Made by a program: the position numbers and the translations under genes
Shown: positions 12,531 to 24,098 of the stretch, one piece after another
How the letters are laid out: each line of letters opens with the position of its first letter
Numbering within the stretch: position 1 is the stretch's first letter
Source: Dactylorhiza incarnata
Taxonomy: Eukaryota > Streptophyta > Magnoliopsida > Asparagales > Orchidaceae
Assembly (NCBI GenBank): GCA_033032865.1
Contig: JAWHQI010000229.1
Coordinates: forward strand, 4,549,001-4,613,000
Direction of reading: 5' to 3'
DNA length: 64,000 nt
The notes under the pieces: generated by a model
What the model saw: only the letters and a program-made list of their open reading frames with translations
Told to the model about the DNA's origin: nothing
Database searches by the model: none

Positions 12531-13618
12531 TGTACAACCCTGTATTTGTTGAGTTGTGCCCCAGGCTCGGAATAGGTAAAAAGGCAAGGGGGCATTCGCC
12601 CAAGTTGAGAAAGGGCAGAAGAGGTTCTGAGCGGGTGCTACCTCTCTCGCAGGTCACCTGCAGGTAGCCCTGCAACTCGGATCGGTTCGGTTGGGTTCCA
12701 CTCAGAACCAAGAACCGACCCGTATAGGTTCGGTTCCAATATTTTGGAACCGGAACCGACCCACGGTTCTAATTTGTAGAACCGGAACCGAACCGAATAT
12801 GTCGGTTCGGTTCCGGTTCGGTTCTCGGTTCTTTAAATTCTATTTCATGGACAACAAATTGTTATGTATCATAAATTTTTTAAGCGATATAAACCAGCAA
12901 TGTTGAGCAATTAATCTTTGTAATAAGATATCAAACAAAACATGATATTCTAGGGAGCGGGGCTATGAAGCGGGATTGGGAGCGGGCGAGCGGGGCTAGG
13001 GCGAGGAGACGGGGATCTGATTCATCTGAATATAAAAGCATAAAACATTAATATGTATGAGTATATCAGATTGACAGCGGGATATCCATGCCAATTAAAA
13101 ATATTATTCAAATATGCGGTTCGGATCGGTTCTCGGGTACCCAACCACGGGACCCGAGAACCGAACCGAACCGCCGGTTCTTTTTTTTTAAGAACCGGAA
13201 CCGAACCGACCGATGTGAGAACCGAACCGTCCGGTTCGGGTCGGTTTCGGTCCGGTTCTCGGTTCTACGGATATTTTTGCACAGGGCTACCTGCAGGGCA
13301 CTCGCGCAAGAGTAATGTGGATGTAACAGCAACTGGGCGAGTGAGGGGCGAGACCCAACTCGCCAAGAGGACCAAGGACCCTGCGAGTGGCGCCCTCAAG
13401 GGCCACTCGCCCCGCGGATGCCGGGAGGCCTGGCACGTGGGAGGTCGGGTGAGAGGTGCCTTCATGGACCACTCGCCCAGGGGGATTTGGGGGTAAAATG
13501 ACCTAGATACCCTTTGTGGGCTGCCAATAGCCCATCAGAACAGCGGAGTTAGGTTGTTAGCAGACCAATTTAGGGTGCGATTAGTAAAACCAAAAGGCGG
13601 ATTCGTGCTATTTGCAGA
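12531..13618. mobile_element. Foreign insertion replacing part of copia-1 RT; contains hAT-like element core
   Basis: The core is bounded by a 16-bp perfect inverted repeat, 12657-12672 (CCTGCAGGTAGCCCTG) and 13282-13297. Just inside, both ends are crowded with GGTTCGGTTC / GAACCGAACC words in both orientations, as in subterminal regions of plant hAT elements. No 8-bp target duplication is visible at the inverted-repeat edges, and no transposase is encoded. Flanking parts (12531-12656 and 13298-13618) are unidentified; 13340-13480 has repeated GCGAGTGG-like words. The class is uncertain. Confidence 0.5.
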
Positions 13619-14228
13619 CCAGACTGATCCGAAGATCTTCTGGGCACTGATGAGGAGTCTTATCTACCTGACTATCACGAGGTCTGACATCGCTTTTGTC
13701 GTCGACCGAGTTAGTCGGTACATGCAGGAGCCGCGGAAGCCTCATCTGGAGGCAGCTAAGGGGATACTGAAGTATGTGAAGTGAACCCTTGAGATGGGGT
13801 TGCTCTATGGAGAGAGGATTGTCTTCAAGCTGCATGGGTACACGGATGCAAACTACGCAGGTGATGCTGATGATCGCAAGTCGACATCAGGCTATGTGTT
13901 TATGTGTGGAGCTGCTGCCATCTCGTGGTGTAGCAAGAAGCAGGAATCCATTTCCCTTTCCACCACTGAGGCTGAGTACAAGGTGTCGTCCTTAACAGCT
14001 CAGGAGTGTGTCTGGTTGAGGAGGTTGGTGGAGGATGTGAACGAGAAGGTCAGCGGACCTACTGTGCTTCGCGGGGACAATGAGAGCGCTTTGAAACTGG
14101 TAACCAACCCAGTGTGTCATGCAAGGACAAAACACATAGAGATCGAGCACCACTTCATCAGAGAGAAAGGTGTTGGGTGGCTCGCTTGCGGTGGATCATG
14201 TGCGGAGCGAAGAGAACCTGACTGACAT
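13619..14228 (+). pseudogene. Copia-1 RT C-terminus and RNase H
   Basis: Resumes as a DPKIFWALMRSLIYLTITR stretch, the conserved copia RT/connection region, then RNase H: YTDANYAGDADDRKSTSGY, STTEAEYK, HARTKHIEIEHHFIREK. A TGA interrupts at 13782-13784, where copia-2 reads an Ala codon. The frame degenerates after 14170, and the last residues before the polypurine tract are frameshifted. About 100 bases downstream the purine-rich AAGGGGGAG tract leads into the 3' LTR. Confidence 0.88.
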
Positions 14229-14311
14229 ATTCACAAACCCCTATCTGTGGGCCGTTCAAGAAGCTTCGTGTGTTCCTTGGAGTTGTTCCCGGAGCTCACT
14301 TCAAGGGGGAG

Positions 14312-14493
14312 TGTTAGATATTGAAGTGAGCTAACGCCCGGCGTTAGAGCTAACACCAGCGTTAGCTCGACTTCTAGAAGGTCTTCCCTTTCCCTATAAA
14401 TAAGAGGTCAGACCCCCCCTTTAGAAAAGATCTGTTTTTTGAGCGAGATAACAGAGAACTCGGAGCGAGTTCGGCTGGTGACCCAGAGAGGTC
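14312..14493 (+). repeat. Copia-1 3' LTR, left part
   Basis: Starts TGTTAGATATTG after the polypurine tract AAGGGGGAG. Contains CTAACGCC / GGCGTTAG inverted words (14330-14370) and a TATA box. Cut at 14493 by the Tekay-type element; AGGTC at 14489-14493 is the duplicated target. Confidence 0.88.
14394..14400 (+). promoter_or_regulatory. Putative TATA box of the copia-1 LTR promoter
   Basis: CTATAAATAAG about 80 bp into the LTR, in the expected U3 position, 100 bp before the interrupting insertion. Confidence 0.55.
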
Positions 14494-15346
14494 TGTAAGA
14501 CCACAAATTTCATGTGCACGCCAAAATATCAAAAATGAAAATGAATTGAAGTCAGGGAGCTAGCGCCAGGCGCTAGCGCCGGCGGTAATGTCTCTCAGCG
14601 GTACCAACTCAGGGCTAGCGCCATGCGCTAGCCACTAGCGCCGGCGGTAGCGGGAAAATCTTAAATCCCCCAAAATCCGATGTTTCTTCTCATTTCTTTG
14701 AGAACCCTCTGCCTTTTCATGGTTTGGGAGCTGAGAGCCGAAGGTTAGAAGAGAAATTGAGGGTGGGCCTTTAATTGTGCGAAGGGCAAATTCACGAAGG
14801 CGGCCATGTGTGCTTGTGCCATCAGCGATTTCGTGGAGAGGGTGCTGGTTCAGCGAGTTTCCTCCGGATCAAGCTCAGTTCTATGGCACCGAAATGGCCT
14901 ACGAGGGTAACGAATCTCCTCCCTAATCCTTGGACATGTACGTCCTTTGATTTGCATGTATTTCGGGAGACTTCTACTAATTAGTGGATTGGATCTTCCG
15001 GTGGGATGAAGATATTCCCCCACAAATTGCATATAGAGTCCGGAACGGTAGTACGGGCATAGGCATGCTGTGTGAAACCCATCTGGACAGATCGAGCCAG
15101 ATTGGTGATGTTGAAAGTGCCGGAAACGATTCCGTGTACGTGCGGTGATTCGGGTCATGTGTACGGTTTTGTACCGAAAAGGGTCCTGGAGGTGTTTCCC
15201 AGGCAATACCTGAATTTGGTAGCAGACCTGTGTTCTGTTACTAGCGTCGGGCGCTAGCGTTAGCGCCGGCGGTAGCTCCAGGTGAGCTACTTGTGTCGAT
15301 TTCTGGAGGCATTTTTCCCAGAGGTAGCAGAACTGGGTTCTGTTAC

Positions 15347-16715
15347 TGATACGCCCAAAATAGATTTACGTTTTAACGCAAGTGCACGTGTCGAATCAAG
15401 TAATATAAAGTGAGAAAAGATCGTTTCCTCGGAGAAATGATTAATTTAGTGCTCGCAAATACTAGCTCCACCTTTTCTTTAAATTCAAGTTGAGTAATAA
15501 GATTGAGTTTATAATGATTATCACTTAATACTAATAATAAAACTAAAAAGCTTACTTAAAAGGATTCTATTCAAACTACTTGGAGAAAGTTCAGTTGGAG
15601 AAATAATCTTGTGTATTGTTTTCCTTTGCTCATGGTGATGTTTTCTATGATGGAATTTTATGAAATGCTTGATTAATTATCTTGCAACAATTTAAAAGTG
15701 AATTTCATTATCTCTCGATCTCTGAAATCCTTTACTCTAAATCACCTAGTTATCTCTAACTTAGATGGAAGAGATTAAAATAAATTCACAAATCATAGTT
15801 GCTAGCAAAAGATGAAATCTCTTTCTACCTTTATACTATATTGAAATGCATGACACACTTTCACCGCTCCTCTCTCGAATCTCGCAGTGTAGTATAAAAA
15901 TGGAAATTTGGTTAAAGATTTACGCGACTCCTCTCTCGAATCTTGCCGCATAATATAAAGCAATCATCTAGCCTGACTTCTCTCTCGAATCTTGCCAAGC
16001 AAATTAAAGATGAACTTAAGCCAAACTTTCCAAGAGTAAAATCATGAATTCAATAAAGATAATATCCAAACATTCATAAGAAAATTAGAAACAAACCATC
16101 ACTACAAACAAAGTACTAACAACACACAAGATCTATGAGATTAGTTCATGATAGAGGGATGAAACCAAATAAGAAAGATCTTACTAGACATGCTTAATAG
16201 AGTCAAAAGATGCAGGAAATTTCACTCCAAGATGTGCACGATCCGTTGAAGATCTAGCCCGGTCTTCTTCTTCTCCACTAGGATTTTCGAAAACCCTAGT
16301 TCTTCTTTTCTCCTTGCTCTCCACTTTTTCCTCTCCAATTTTCGTGTCTCCTGATGGTGGTTATTTCCCTCTTTAAAAACGAGCAGCCCCCAAGAGACAC
16401 ATCCCTCCATAATTGATTTTTTTGTTCAAAATTCGGACTTCAAATTTTTAATTCTGCACAGATTTGTTATAACATCCAAAACTGGATGTTATAACAATTT
16501 TAACCAGCCAAAATATTTAAATCCAGCTTTTCTTCTCCAAGTCGATTTCTTCGGCATTTCTAATAAGAAAACATATAAATTCAATCAAATAATCCATAAT
16601 TGAAATAAACATGAATTTATTAATATTTTATATTCATTTTAATCCTTTTTCATATTTATAATAACATAATAAGTCAAAATAAAGAGTTAGATAACTTCCT
16701 TTTGGGAAGTTATCA
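15347..16715 (-). repeat. 3' LTR (minus-strand sense) of the tRNA-Asp-primed element
   Basis: Same length as 20391-21759 and differs by only a handful of bases. Contains a terminal hairpin (16690-16714, 10-bp perfect stem) and a 13-bp perfect hairpin (16466-16495). Confidence 0.93.
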
Positions 16716-17216
16716 CACCTCCACACTTAAACCTTTGCTAGTCCCTAGCAAAGATCATTCAAATTACTGACTTGAATGAAGAACTAATAACAGAACACAA
16801 ATTCAAATGATCTCTTATCCTTGTAAAAAAAAAATAATCAAAGCGTACTATAGAAATTCACTTTACTCAATTTGGTAGGCCTACAATCGACAAGAGTTCA
16901 ATCATTCACAAATCCATTAGCTTGATAAAAGATAACACTCAAATAAGAATTTTAGTGCGGTGAGTGCTCAAAAGAAATTTACTTCTATGCAATATTTCTT
17001 ATTGAACCTCTGCATTTAATGGAAAGGATAAGAATATGCTAAGCTATTGATTTTAGTCTCCACACGAGTTAGTAGTTCAATTGAAAATCAGAATGACTTT
17101 GGCTTGATTTGACATTTATGGATAACTTTGATAGTAGAATGGCATTCCCTAGTTAGAACTCTTAATAAGTTTACCATATTATGGGGTTTATCAACACATA
17201 TATTTTTTTTTTCTTT

Positions 17217-17368
17217 TCATAGTAGGGATCATTCCAAGTACAAGTGTACATACCTAGGCCGCATATCACTATGATGCTTTTTCTTTTTCTTTTGCTTTTT
17301 TAAATATATATCACAGTTGGGATCATTCCAAGTATGTATACAAATACCTAGGCCACATATCACTATGA
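17217..17368 (-). other. Twin 58-nt hairpins, conserved RNA structure candidate
   Basis: Two units of exactly 58 nt, 17217-17274 and 17311-17368, read on the minus strand as TCATAGTGATATG...GAATGATCCC...ACTATGA (ACTGTGA in the second). The outer 7-bp stem, two opposed invariant strands and an inner stem match those at 53885-54022 and 56227-56364 in the related family. They lie between the reading frame and the 3' LTR. Confidence 0.75.
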
Positions 17369-18935
17369 AATTTAACCATTTTTTTTATAAATTAAACACC
17401 CATAAATGGCTACTTATTAAGAAACAACTAGTAGAAATATAGGGAATTTAAACATGGAATGGCGTATATCAAAGTGGTAAGGATAAGGCTCAAAGTATTT
17501 AGTGGATGCTCGAAATGGGTTAACTTTCTAAACTCATGTCTTGACTTACATCGTTAACTCAGTTCTTGCTCACCCCTCCCTGTTATTTGCAGAAGTCAAT
17601 ATAAAACAATTGCCTTGGTCATAACCAAAAATTTTGTGCATAAAATAATTGCCTAAATGAGCATTATCAAAAAAAATCTTACTAACTTCAAATTCATGAA
17701 TTGAACTCCTACGATTGTTTAGCCATACCAGTTAATTATCAGTGAATACTACAGTAACTCATTGATCAATAAAAACAAAAATTAAGATCATGAAATTCAT
17801 GCTCGGTTAATTTAATCTTCACTCAAGTGGTAGGGGTTATCATACCCCCACCTCCACACTTAGATCCTTTGCTAGTCCCTAGCAAAGAGACTATATCATG
17901 CAAATTTTGGAATGGAGCAAAACACAATTATAAGGAGAAATCAAAAATTGAAATAGGAAACTCCCCTGAATTGAATTTGATGGAAAGGATGTTCAAGACT
18001 TTGTATGTATGCTCCCATGTGACTCCCACCTTCACACTTAATCATAACAATAGGGCCTGCATACTCAAAATGTCTAGAGTGCATAGATATGTAAGCATAA
18101 AATATATTATAGCTCATCAATATTGAACTCAAATATCATCAATCATAATCACATTTTATCATCAATCATTAATCAACAACTCATACTAAATATCATCCAA
18201 ATAAATATCAATAATCATTAACCATAATAATCTATCCTCAAGATTCACCAAATTGCACCAAGCACTAATAAACATCTAATAATAAAGAGTAGAATAAGAT
18301 AGTGTAGTGCAAGTTAGAATAGAACCAACGCCACAAGGATGCATTACGACTAACATCAAAGACGATATTATAACAAGGATGCATAAGTGCCGGTTCATTT
18401 GAACTGGGGCTAAACCGCCGAGTTGCGGAATTCATGAAGAAAAGTTAACATTTACGTGCAACAGTGAAAATGTTGTAACAATTATTTTCAGTTGCTGTAA
18501 CAGATATGTGCAGCAGTGAAATTGTTGTAACAATTATCTTCAGTTGTTGTAACAATTATGTGCAGCAGTGAAATTGTTGTAATAATTAAATTTCGTTGTT
18601 GTAACAATTGCCTTAGACGAATTTTACTTAGAAAAAATTTTCAGCCTACTTTCATTTATTCACTTTTTTAGCCGAATTTTTGCCTTTTCTTCTGTTCCTT
18701 GTTGATCAACATCTTGTGTTTTCCCTCACTCACTCACATATCTTTCACTAAGTTACAAGCATATAAATTTTAATTATTTCAAGTTAGATGGGTTGCCTCC
18801 AACCAAGCAAAATAGACAAATAAAAAAAATTAAACTAATTAAACTAGACTTGGAAAAATAAAATTGCAGGAAAAATAAGATAACTACTGGGTTTATTGTC
18901 TCTCCAGCATGACTTATTCAAGTCTTAAAAAGATT

Positions 18936-20144
18936 TCAGATTATTGGCCTGTGAAAGATAAAGTGAACAGGTAACTGCCTTAATATCCGTTGCGGTAACG
19001 GGTACCAATACGGAGATAACACAGTTACTCCCTCTCCTGAATAATAATACATGAACTTCATAGGTAAGAGAAATAGAAAGTAAGAGGAGCAGGACATCTG
19101 CTCCTCACTCATCTCATCAACATGCATATGCTTAGATGGAGAAAGAGGTTCAGGAAATAAACAAGAAGAAAGACATAAATAATTAAAATGTGGGAGAGTG
19201 GTCCCGGTCTCACTCTCAACAGGCTCCAAATCTTGTTCATCGTTATCAATATCCAAGGTGGGGCAAGAGATATAAGAGGGTATAGGAGTCATGCAAGCAA
19301 CATGGGAATCGTCAATAACCAAAGAAGTGGATACTTCCTCAACTAGTGAGATGTCCTCGTCAAACTTTTGCGACTCGACTACAATCTCTATAACCTCGCT
19401 CTGCTGGATGGCTAAAACAGGATCGGTGGAAATAAGTGTAGAAAGTTTATGCAAAGGAGAAATTACGTCAACCGCAATATCAGAGAACATGTGGATTGGT
19501 TCCTCGTGGGGTAAATCCGAAAGAGATGATGATTGCATGTGTAAAGGAGGCACAACCATGTCATTGCACAAATCATCAGAAGGAAAATCCGTAATACTCC
19601 CTCGTAGACAAGGTGGTACTGTGCATGGATCATCAGAAGTAGAAGGAACGTCATGCGTACAGAGAGAATCCGCGATAGCACCTCGTAGACAAGGTAGATA
19701 AGCAGATAGACTAATCTCAATATACGGTATTGTGTATGGATCATCAGAGGTAGAAGGAACGTCATGTGTACGGAGAGAACCCGCAATAGCCCCTCGTAGA
19801 CAAGGTGGATAAGCAGATAGACTAATTTCAATATACCGTTCATTCTCTTCCTCCCTTTTACGTTGAAATGCAGCGCACTCTTTTAATATGTGGTCGGTGC
19901 TATGACAAAATATGCATTGTTCCCTACTTCTTTGCGACCTTTGAGGGGTCGTGCTGAAATAAGGGAATGATACTTGTTGTGGAGGTGCGTAATTATAAAA
20001 ACTAGACTCGCCACATGACATATCATATGATATTGGTGCTTCGTAAGGTGAGTCATATGATGTATAATCATGGTCTCCTATATAACAATCATCACCATTA
20101 TGATTATAAGATCCGCACCATCGACATTGAGAGTAAGAAAACAT
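18936..20144 (-). CDS. Double-zinc-knuckle GAG-like protein of the non-autonomous element
   Basis: 402 residues, ATG at 20144, uninterrupted. It has two knuckles of the form C-x2-C-x4-H-x4-C: CRWCGSYNHNGDDC at about residues 7-20 and CIFCHSTDHILKEC at about 77-90. A long acidic, Ser/Thr-rich middle part follows. It contains a tandem duplication of about 35 residues (two YIEISLSAY...PPCLRG... copies plus a third PPCLRG). The C-terminus (LSPYxYPLPxRIL, then HRPII) is also found, frameshifted, in the element at 50163. Conserved knuckles and tail in two diverged families suggest selection at protein level. A nucleic-acid-binding, capsid-like role is inferred; no standard retrotransposon gag domain is recognised. 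Confidence 0.75.
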   Translation of the reverse strand: MFSYSQCRWCGSYNHNGDDCYIGDHDYTSYDSPYEAPISYDMSCGESSFYNYAPPQQVSFPYFSTTPQRSQRSREQCIFCHSTDHILKECAAFQRKREEENERYIEISLSAYPPCLRGAIAGSLRTHDVPSTSDDPYTIPYIEISLSAYLPCLRGAIADSLCTHDVPSTSDDPCTVPPCLRGSITDFPSDDLCNDMVVPPLHMQSSSLSDLPHEEPIHMFSDIAVDVISPLHKLSTLISTDPVLAIQQSEVIEIVVESQKFDEDISLVEEVSTSLVIDDSHVACMTPIPSYISCPTLDIDNDEQDLEPVESETGTTLPHFNYLCLSSCLFPEPLSPSKHMHVDEMSEEQMSCSSYFLFLLPMKFMYYYSGEGVTVLSPYWYPLPQRILRQLPVHFIFHRPII

Positions 20145-20366
20145 GATGATGCATGTGTGGATTCACAAATTAAAATTATGCATAAACTAGCCGTACAAAT
20201 ACAAAATCACTATGGAGACCCGCTTAGAAAATTTAAACTAACAATGAAAAGAGAATTATAAAGAAAACTTCACAATTAATTTCTCAAAAAAAACAAAAAA
20301 AACTTGAGCTCTAAATACTTAGGGTTTACTAATATTGCAAGAAAAGAATCACTAAATTGTTGCACT

Positions 20367-20384
20367 TCCCCGGCAACGGCGCCA
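20367..20384 (-). other. Primer-binding site, tRNA-Asp
   Basis: On the minus strand this reads TGGCGCCGTTGCCGGGGA, the exact complement of the last 18 nt of plant tRNA-Asp(GTC) with CCA, six bases from the 5' LTR end. Confidence 0.92.
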
Positions 20385-20390
20385 AAAACT

Positions 20391-21759
20391 TGATACGCCC
20401 AAAATAGATTTACGTTTTAACGCAAGTGCACGTGTCGAATCAAGTAATATAAAGTGAGAAAAGATCGTTCCCTCGGAGAAATGATTAATTTAGTGCTCGC
20501 AAATACTAGCTCCACCTTTTCTTTAAATTCAAGTTGAGTAATAAGATTGAGTTTATAATGATTATCACTTAATACTAATAATAAAACTAAAAAGCTTACT
20601 TAAAAGGATTCTATTCAAACTACTTGGAGAAAGTTCAGTTGGAGAAATAATCTTGTGTATTGTTTTCCTTTGCTCATGGTGATGTTTTCTATGATGGAAT
20701 TTTATGAAATGCTTGATTAATTATCTTGCAACAATTTAAAAGTGAATTTCATTATCTCTCGATCTCTGAAATCCTTTACTCTAAATCACCTAGTTATCTC
20801 TAACTTAGATGGAAGAGATTAAAATAAATTCACAAATCATAGTTGCTAGCAAAAGATGAAATCTCTTTCTACCTTTATACTATATTGAAATGCATGACAC
20901 ACTTTCACCGCTCCTCTCTCGAATCTCGCAGTGTAGTATAAAAACGGAAATTTGGTTAAAGATTTACGCGACTCCTCTCTCGAATCTTGCCGCATAATAT
21001 AAAGCAATCATCTAGCCTGACTCCTCTCTCGAATCTTGCCAAGCAAATTAAAGATGAACTTAAGCCAAACTTTCCAAGAGTAAAATCATGAATTCAATAA
21101 AGATAATATTCAAACATTCATAAGAAAATTAGAAACAAACCATCACTACAAACAAAGTACTAACAACACACAAGATCTATGAGATTAGTTCATGATAGAG
21201 GGATGAAACCAAATAAGAAAGATCTTACTAGACATGCTTAATAGAGTCAAAAGATGCAGGAAATTTCACTCCAAGATGTGCACGATCCGTTGAAGATCTA
21301 GCCCGGTCTTCTTCTTCTCCACTAGGATTTTCGAAAACCCTAGTTCTTCTTTTCTCCTTGCTCTCCATTTTTTCCTCTCCAATTTTCGTGTCTCCTGATG
21401 GTGGTTATTTCCCTCTTTAAAAACGAGCAGCCCCCAAGAGACACATCCCTCCATAATTGATTTTTTTGTTCAAAATTCGGACTTCAAATTTTTAATTCTG
21501 CACAGATTTGTTATAACATCCAAAACTGGATGTTATAACAATTTTAACCAGCCAAAATATTTAAATCCAGCTTTTCTTCTCCAAGTCGATTTCTTCGGTA
21601 TTTCTAATAAGAAAACATATAAATTCAATCAAATAATCCATAATTGAAATAAACATGAATTTATTTATATTTTATATTCATTTTAATCCTTTTTCATATT
21701 TATAATAACATAATAAGTCAAAATAAAGAGTTAGATAACTTCCTTTTAGGAAGTTATCA
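20391..21759 (-). repeat. 5' LTR (minus-strand sense) of the tRNA-Asp-primed element
   Basis: 1369 bp, twin of 15347-16715. On the minus strand it opens with a hairpin whose 10-bp stem (21734-21743 with 21749-21758) lies one base from the LTR tip. Confidence 0.93.
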
Positions 21760-22747
21760 GTTACCAGTGCCGGGCAGAACTGGGTTCTGTTGCTAGCGCC
21801 AGGCGCTAGCGTTAGCGCCGGCGCTAGCGCACAACATACAGACTGTGTGTTTTCGTGCTACCTAAATTCCTGTAGACTGGATACGTAGCAGAAAAAGCTG
21901 TGGAACTTGCAAAACCCAGCTTTAAGAGATGGGTATTGGGTGAAGCTTACCCGTATCGTGTACACTACGATGATTGAGCACGGGTCTAGCTGAACCGAAC
22001 CCCCTATAATGGTGGTGAAGAGGTCGCCCCTCGTTGCACCGGGCTATGGAAGAGTGTCGTAACTTCGTGTGTACGGGCTAGCTCAATTTGCTAGTCTAAG
22101 TTGAAATAAGACTTAGCTTAAGGGCGTAACTCAGGGAGTATGCGAAAGTGTGCCTTGAGAGCACGAAGCGGGTGGCGCGGTATGTCCCCCGTTGGTGTTG
22201 TTTGCGGATATAGATTTATATGCTGCTGACATTTAATTGCAGGGAAGGAGCACCGCCGCCCCGAGTGTGGGGTGGTGTCGTTATAAATCTTGGTCAGCTA
22301 AAGCTGACCGGTTACTTGTTTTCCCACCACTTGGTGGATTTGCTTATACAGGTCCCGGTGAGACTAGCGGGAAATAGAGGGCTGAAGCCCCTGTGCTGTA
22401 CTGTGTTGTGCTGTGCTGGCCCTTGAAGGTCATTGTTTTGTTTACCCTTTTGTTCATGTGTGGCCGGCCTGCGTGCCGATGTTTGGAAGCCACCTTTATG
22501 ATGTAAACAATCAATGTAAATAACTCTTGATGTTTTTCATTCCTAGTATCATTGTGGACATGTTATAAACTGGTTTTAAGTAAATGAATATATATATGCT
22601 TCCATTGCGACTCTGGTGCTGAGATAGTTATCTTTTGTAACTGTTTAACGCTAATTTTAGTACCGCGCTCTTCTGTTCATTTCATATGGCGTGGGGTCCC
22701 AACCGGACCTACTGTTATATGCTATGTAACAGGGAGGGTGTTACAAA

Positions 22748-22759
22748 TTGGTATCAGCT
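22748..22759 (+). other. Primer-binding site of the Tekay-type element
   Basis: TTGGTATCAGCTCC two bases after the 5' LTR: a variant of the initiator tRNA-Met site, with CTC where most elements have AGC. Confidence 0.75.
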
Positions 22760-23042
22760 CCGGGTCTCGATCCCTTTCTGTCTGAATTCGTGGTCGAATT
22801 CTTTTAAGGGGTGGTGAGCACGTGTGTGCGTCGCCTTTAAATCATGGAAATAACCAATAATTGTCCACTTTAGGAATGAATGACATGTATACGTAGCATT
22901 CTGATGGAACTTCTGTGTTCCTTTATTGTTTCATGCTATCTCTTAGTCGCTAATTATGTTTTGGGTACATATATAGGCGGCTGGCAGTGGAGCGGGGCCT
23001 TCTCTACCCCCTCGTTCGACTACAAGTAGTGCACCAACTCCG

Positions 23043-24098
23043 GTGCCGACTCCTCCTTCGGCTGAAACTGTAAGGATGATCGCTGAGGCAGTATTTGCGA
23101 TGTTCACGGCGCAACCAGAAGGGCATGTCCATGGACAGCCTCCTATTCCGGGAGCGGCTCCAGTGCAGGCTCCAGCAGCCGAACCTGCGGTGGAAAGGCC
23201 AGTGTCGTTGAGGGCACGAAGAGCTCCAGATCAACAGCTGCAATACTTTTTGAGTTTCCACCCTCCCACGTTTACGGGGGCAGGAACCCCGACGCAAGCG
23301 GTGGATTGGCTGACAAGGGTGCGCAAAACCTTGAAGGCCACAAATACAGAGGAAGAGCAAAAAGTTACTTTGGCAACCTTCCTATTGGATGGGGAGGCGC
23401 AGCTGTGGTGGGACGAGTTGGAGTTACATCAGCTAGCGGGACGGCAGCTGACAGATATCTCCTTTGATGAGTTTTCCAGACTGTTCTTGGCGCGGTATCT
23501 TCCACCGACCCAACAGATAGAGATGGAAAATCAGTTCAATCGTCTGACTCAGGGTGATAGAATGATCGACGACTATCTACATGAGTTTACATGGTTGGGG
23601 CGCTATGCAGGCGTAATGTTTGCGGATGAAGCTCGTAAGACAAATCGGTTTTACGAAGGCTTGCGAGAAGAGTTGCGGTTCCTTCTGTCGGGGCCAATGA
23701 CGCAGGGGTTTATGACCCTGGTCAACTCGGCTCGTTCTTTAGAGAAAGATATGAAACGGTCCCAAAGCAGGAAGGAGCTAGCAGTAGTCAAGCCAGAATT
23801 CAAAGTAGCGAGCTTGGCAAAGTCGGGACGAGACAAATGGAAGAAAGGAGCACGACCGTCTGGGTCAGCTCAATCTTCAGCATCATGAGTGACTGGGCGA
23901 GGTCCACTCACCTGTTACAACTGCGGCAGACCGGGGCACTTTGCTCGTGACTGTCGTAGTGGGAAGAAGCTCGTTGCGGCCTATGCAGCAGAGAAAGGAA
24001 AGGCGGCAGAGTCAACCGCATCTCACGCTGCTCCAGCCCAGCCTACAGTATATAACCTTGGCCAACAGGAGGCCATCAAACAGAATGATGTGGTGACA
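23043..24098 (+). pseudogene. Tekay-type gag (capsid and zinc knuckle)
   Basis: The retrotransposon gag core spans FHPPTFTGAGTPTQAVDWL, GEAQLWWDEL, FLARYLPPTQ and YEGLREELRF. After a basic stretch comes the CCHC knuckle CYNCGRPGHFARDC at about 23920-23960. A TGA at 23886-23888, between capsid and knuckle, breaks the frame. The start is unresolved: the frame is open back to a TAG at 22974 with no ATG until 23076. A TATATAG just before it could be a splice acceptor, so a first exon upstream is possible. Gag would form the particle that packages the element RNA. Confidence 0.88.

Larger units (their letters stand above)
15347..21759 (-). mobile_element. Non-autonomous tRNA-Asp-primed LTR retrotransposon (TR-GAG-like), minus strand
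   Basis: Two LTRs of 1369 bp (15347-16715 and 20391-21759), both TGATAAC...GTATCA read on the minus strand. The target duplication GTTAC lies at 15342-15346 and 21760-21764. A primer-binding site for tRNA-Asp and one 402-aa reading frame with two zinc knuckles are present. There is no protease, RT or integrase, so it must rely on enzymes from another element. The layout resembles the terminal-repeat elements with only a GAG-type gene described in plants. It is a diverged relative of the composite at 50163-58228. The LTRs are nearly identical, so the insertion is fairly recent. Confidence 0.93.
14494..22745 (+). repeat. 5' LTR of the Tekay-type element, split by nested element
   Basis: LTR parts are 14494-15346 and 21765-22745, about 1834 bp in total after removing the insert and one GTTAC. 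It matches the 3' LTR at 27648-29470 (1823 bp) throughout. It is rich in GCTAGCGCC / GGCGCTAGC inverted words at 14570-14650, 15238-15280 and 21780-21830. Confidence 0.92.

Noticed and set aside
12691..13496. Frames such as those reading NRTEPNR / RFGSRF
   Set aside because: Translations of GGTTCGGTTC-type repeats in a hAT-like element.
16222..16410. 62-residue minus-strand frame, identical at 21266-21454
   Set aside because: Lies within both LTRs of the same element; identity reflects LTR duplication, with no coding signal.
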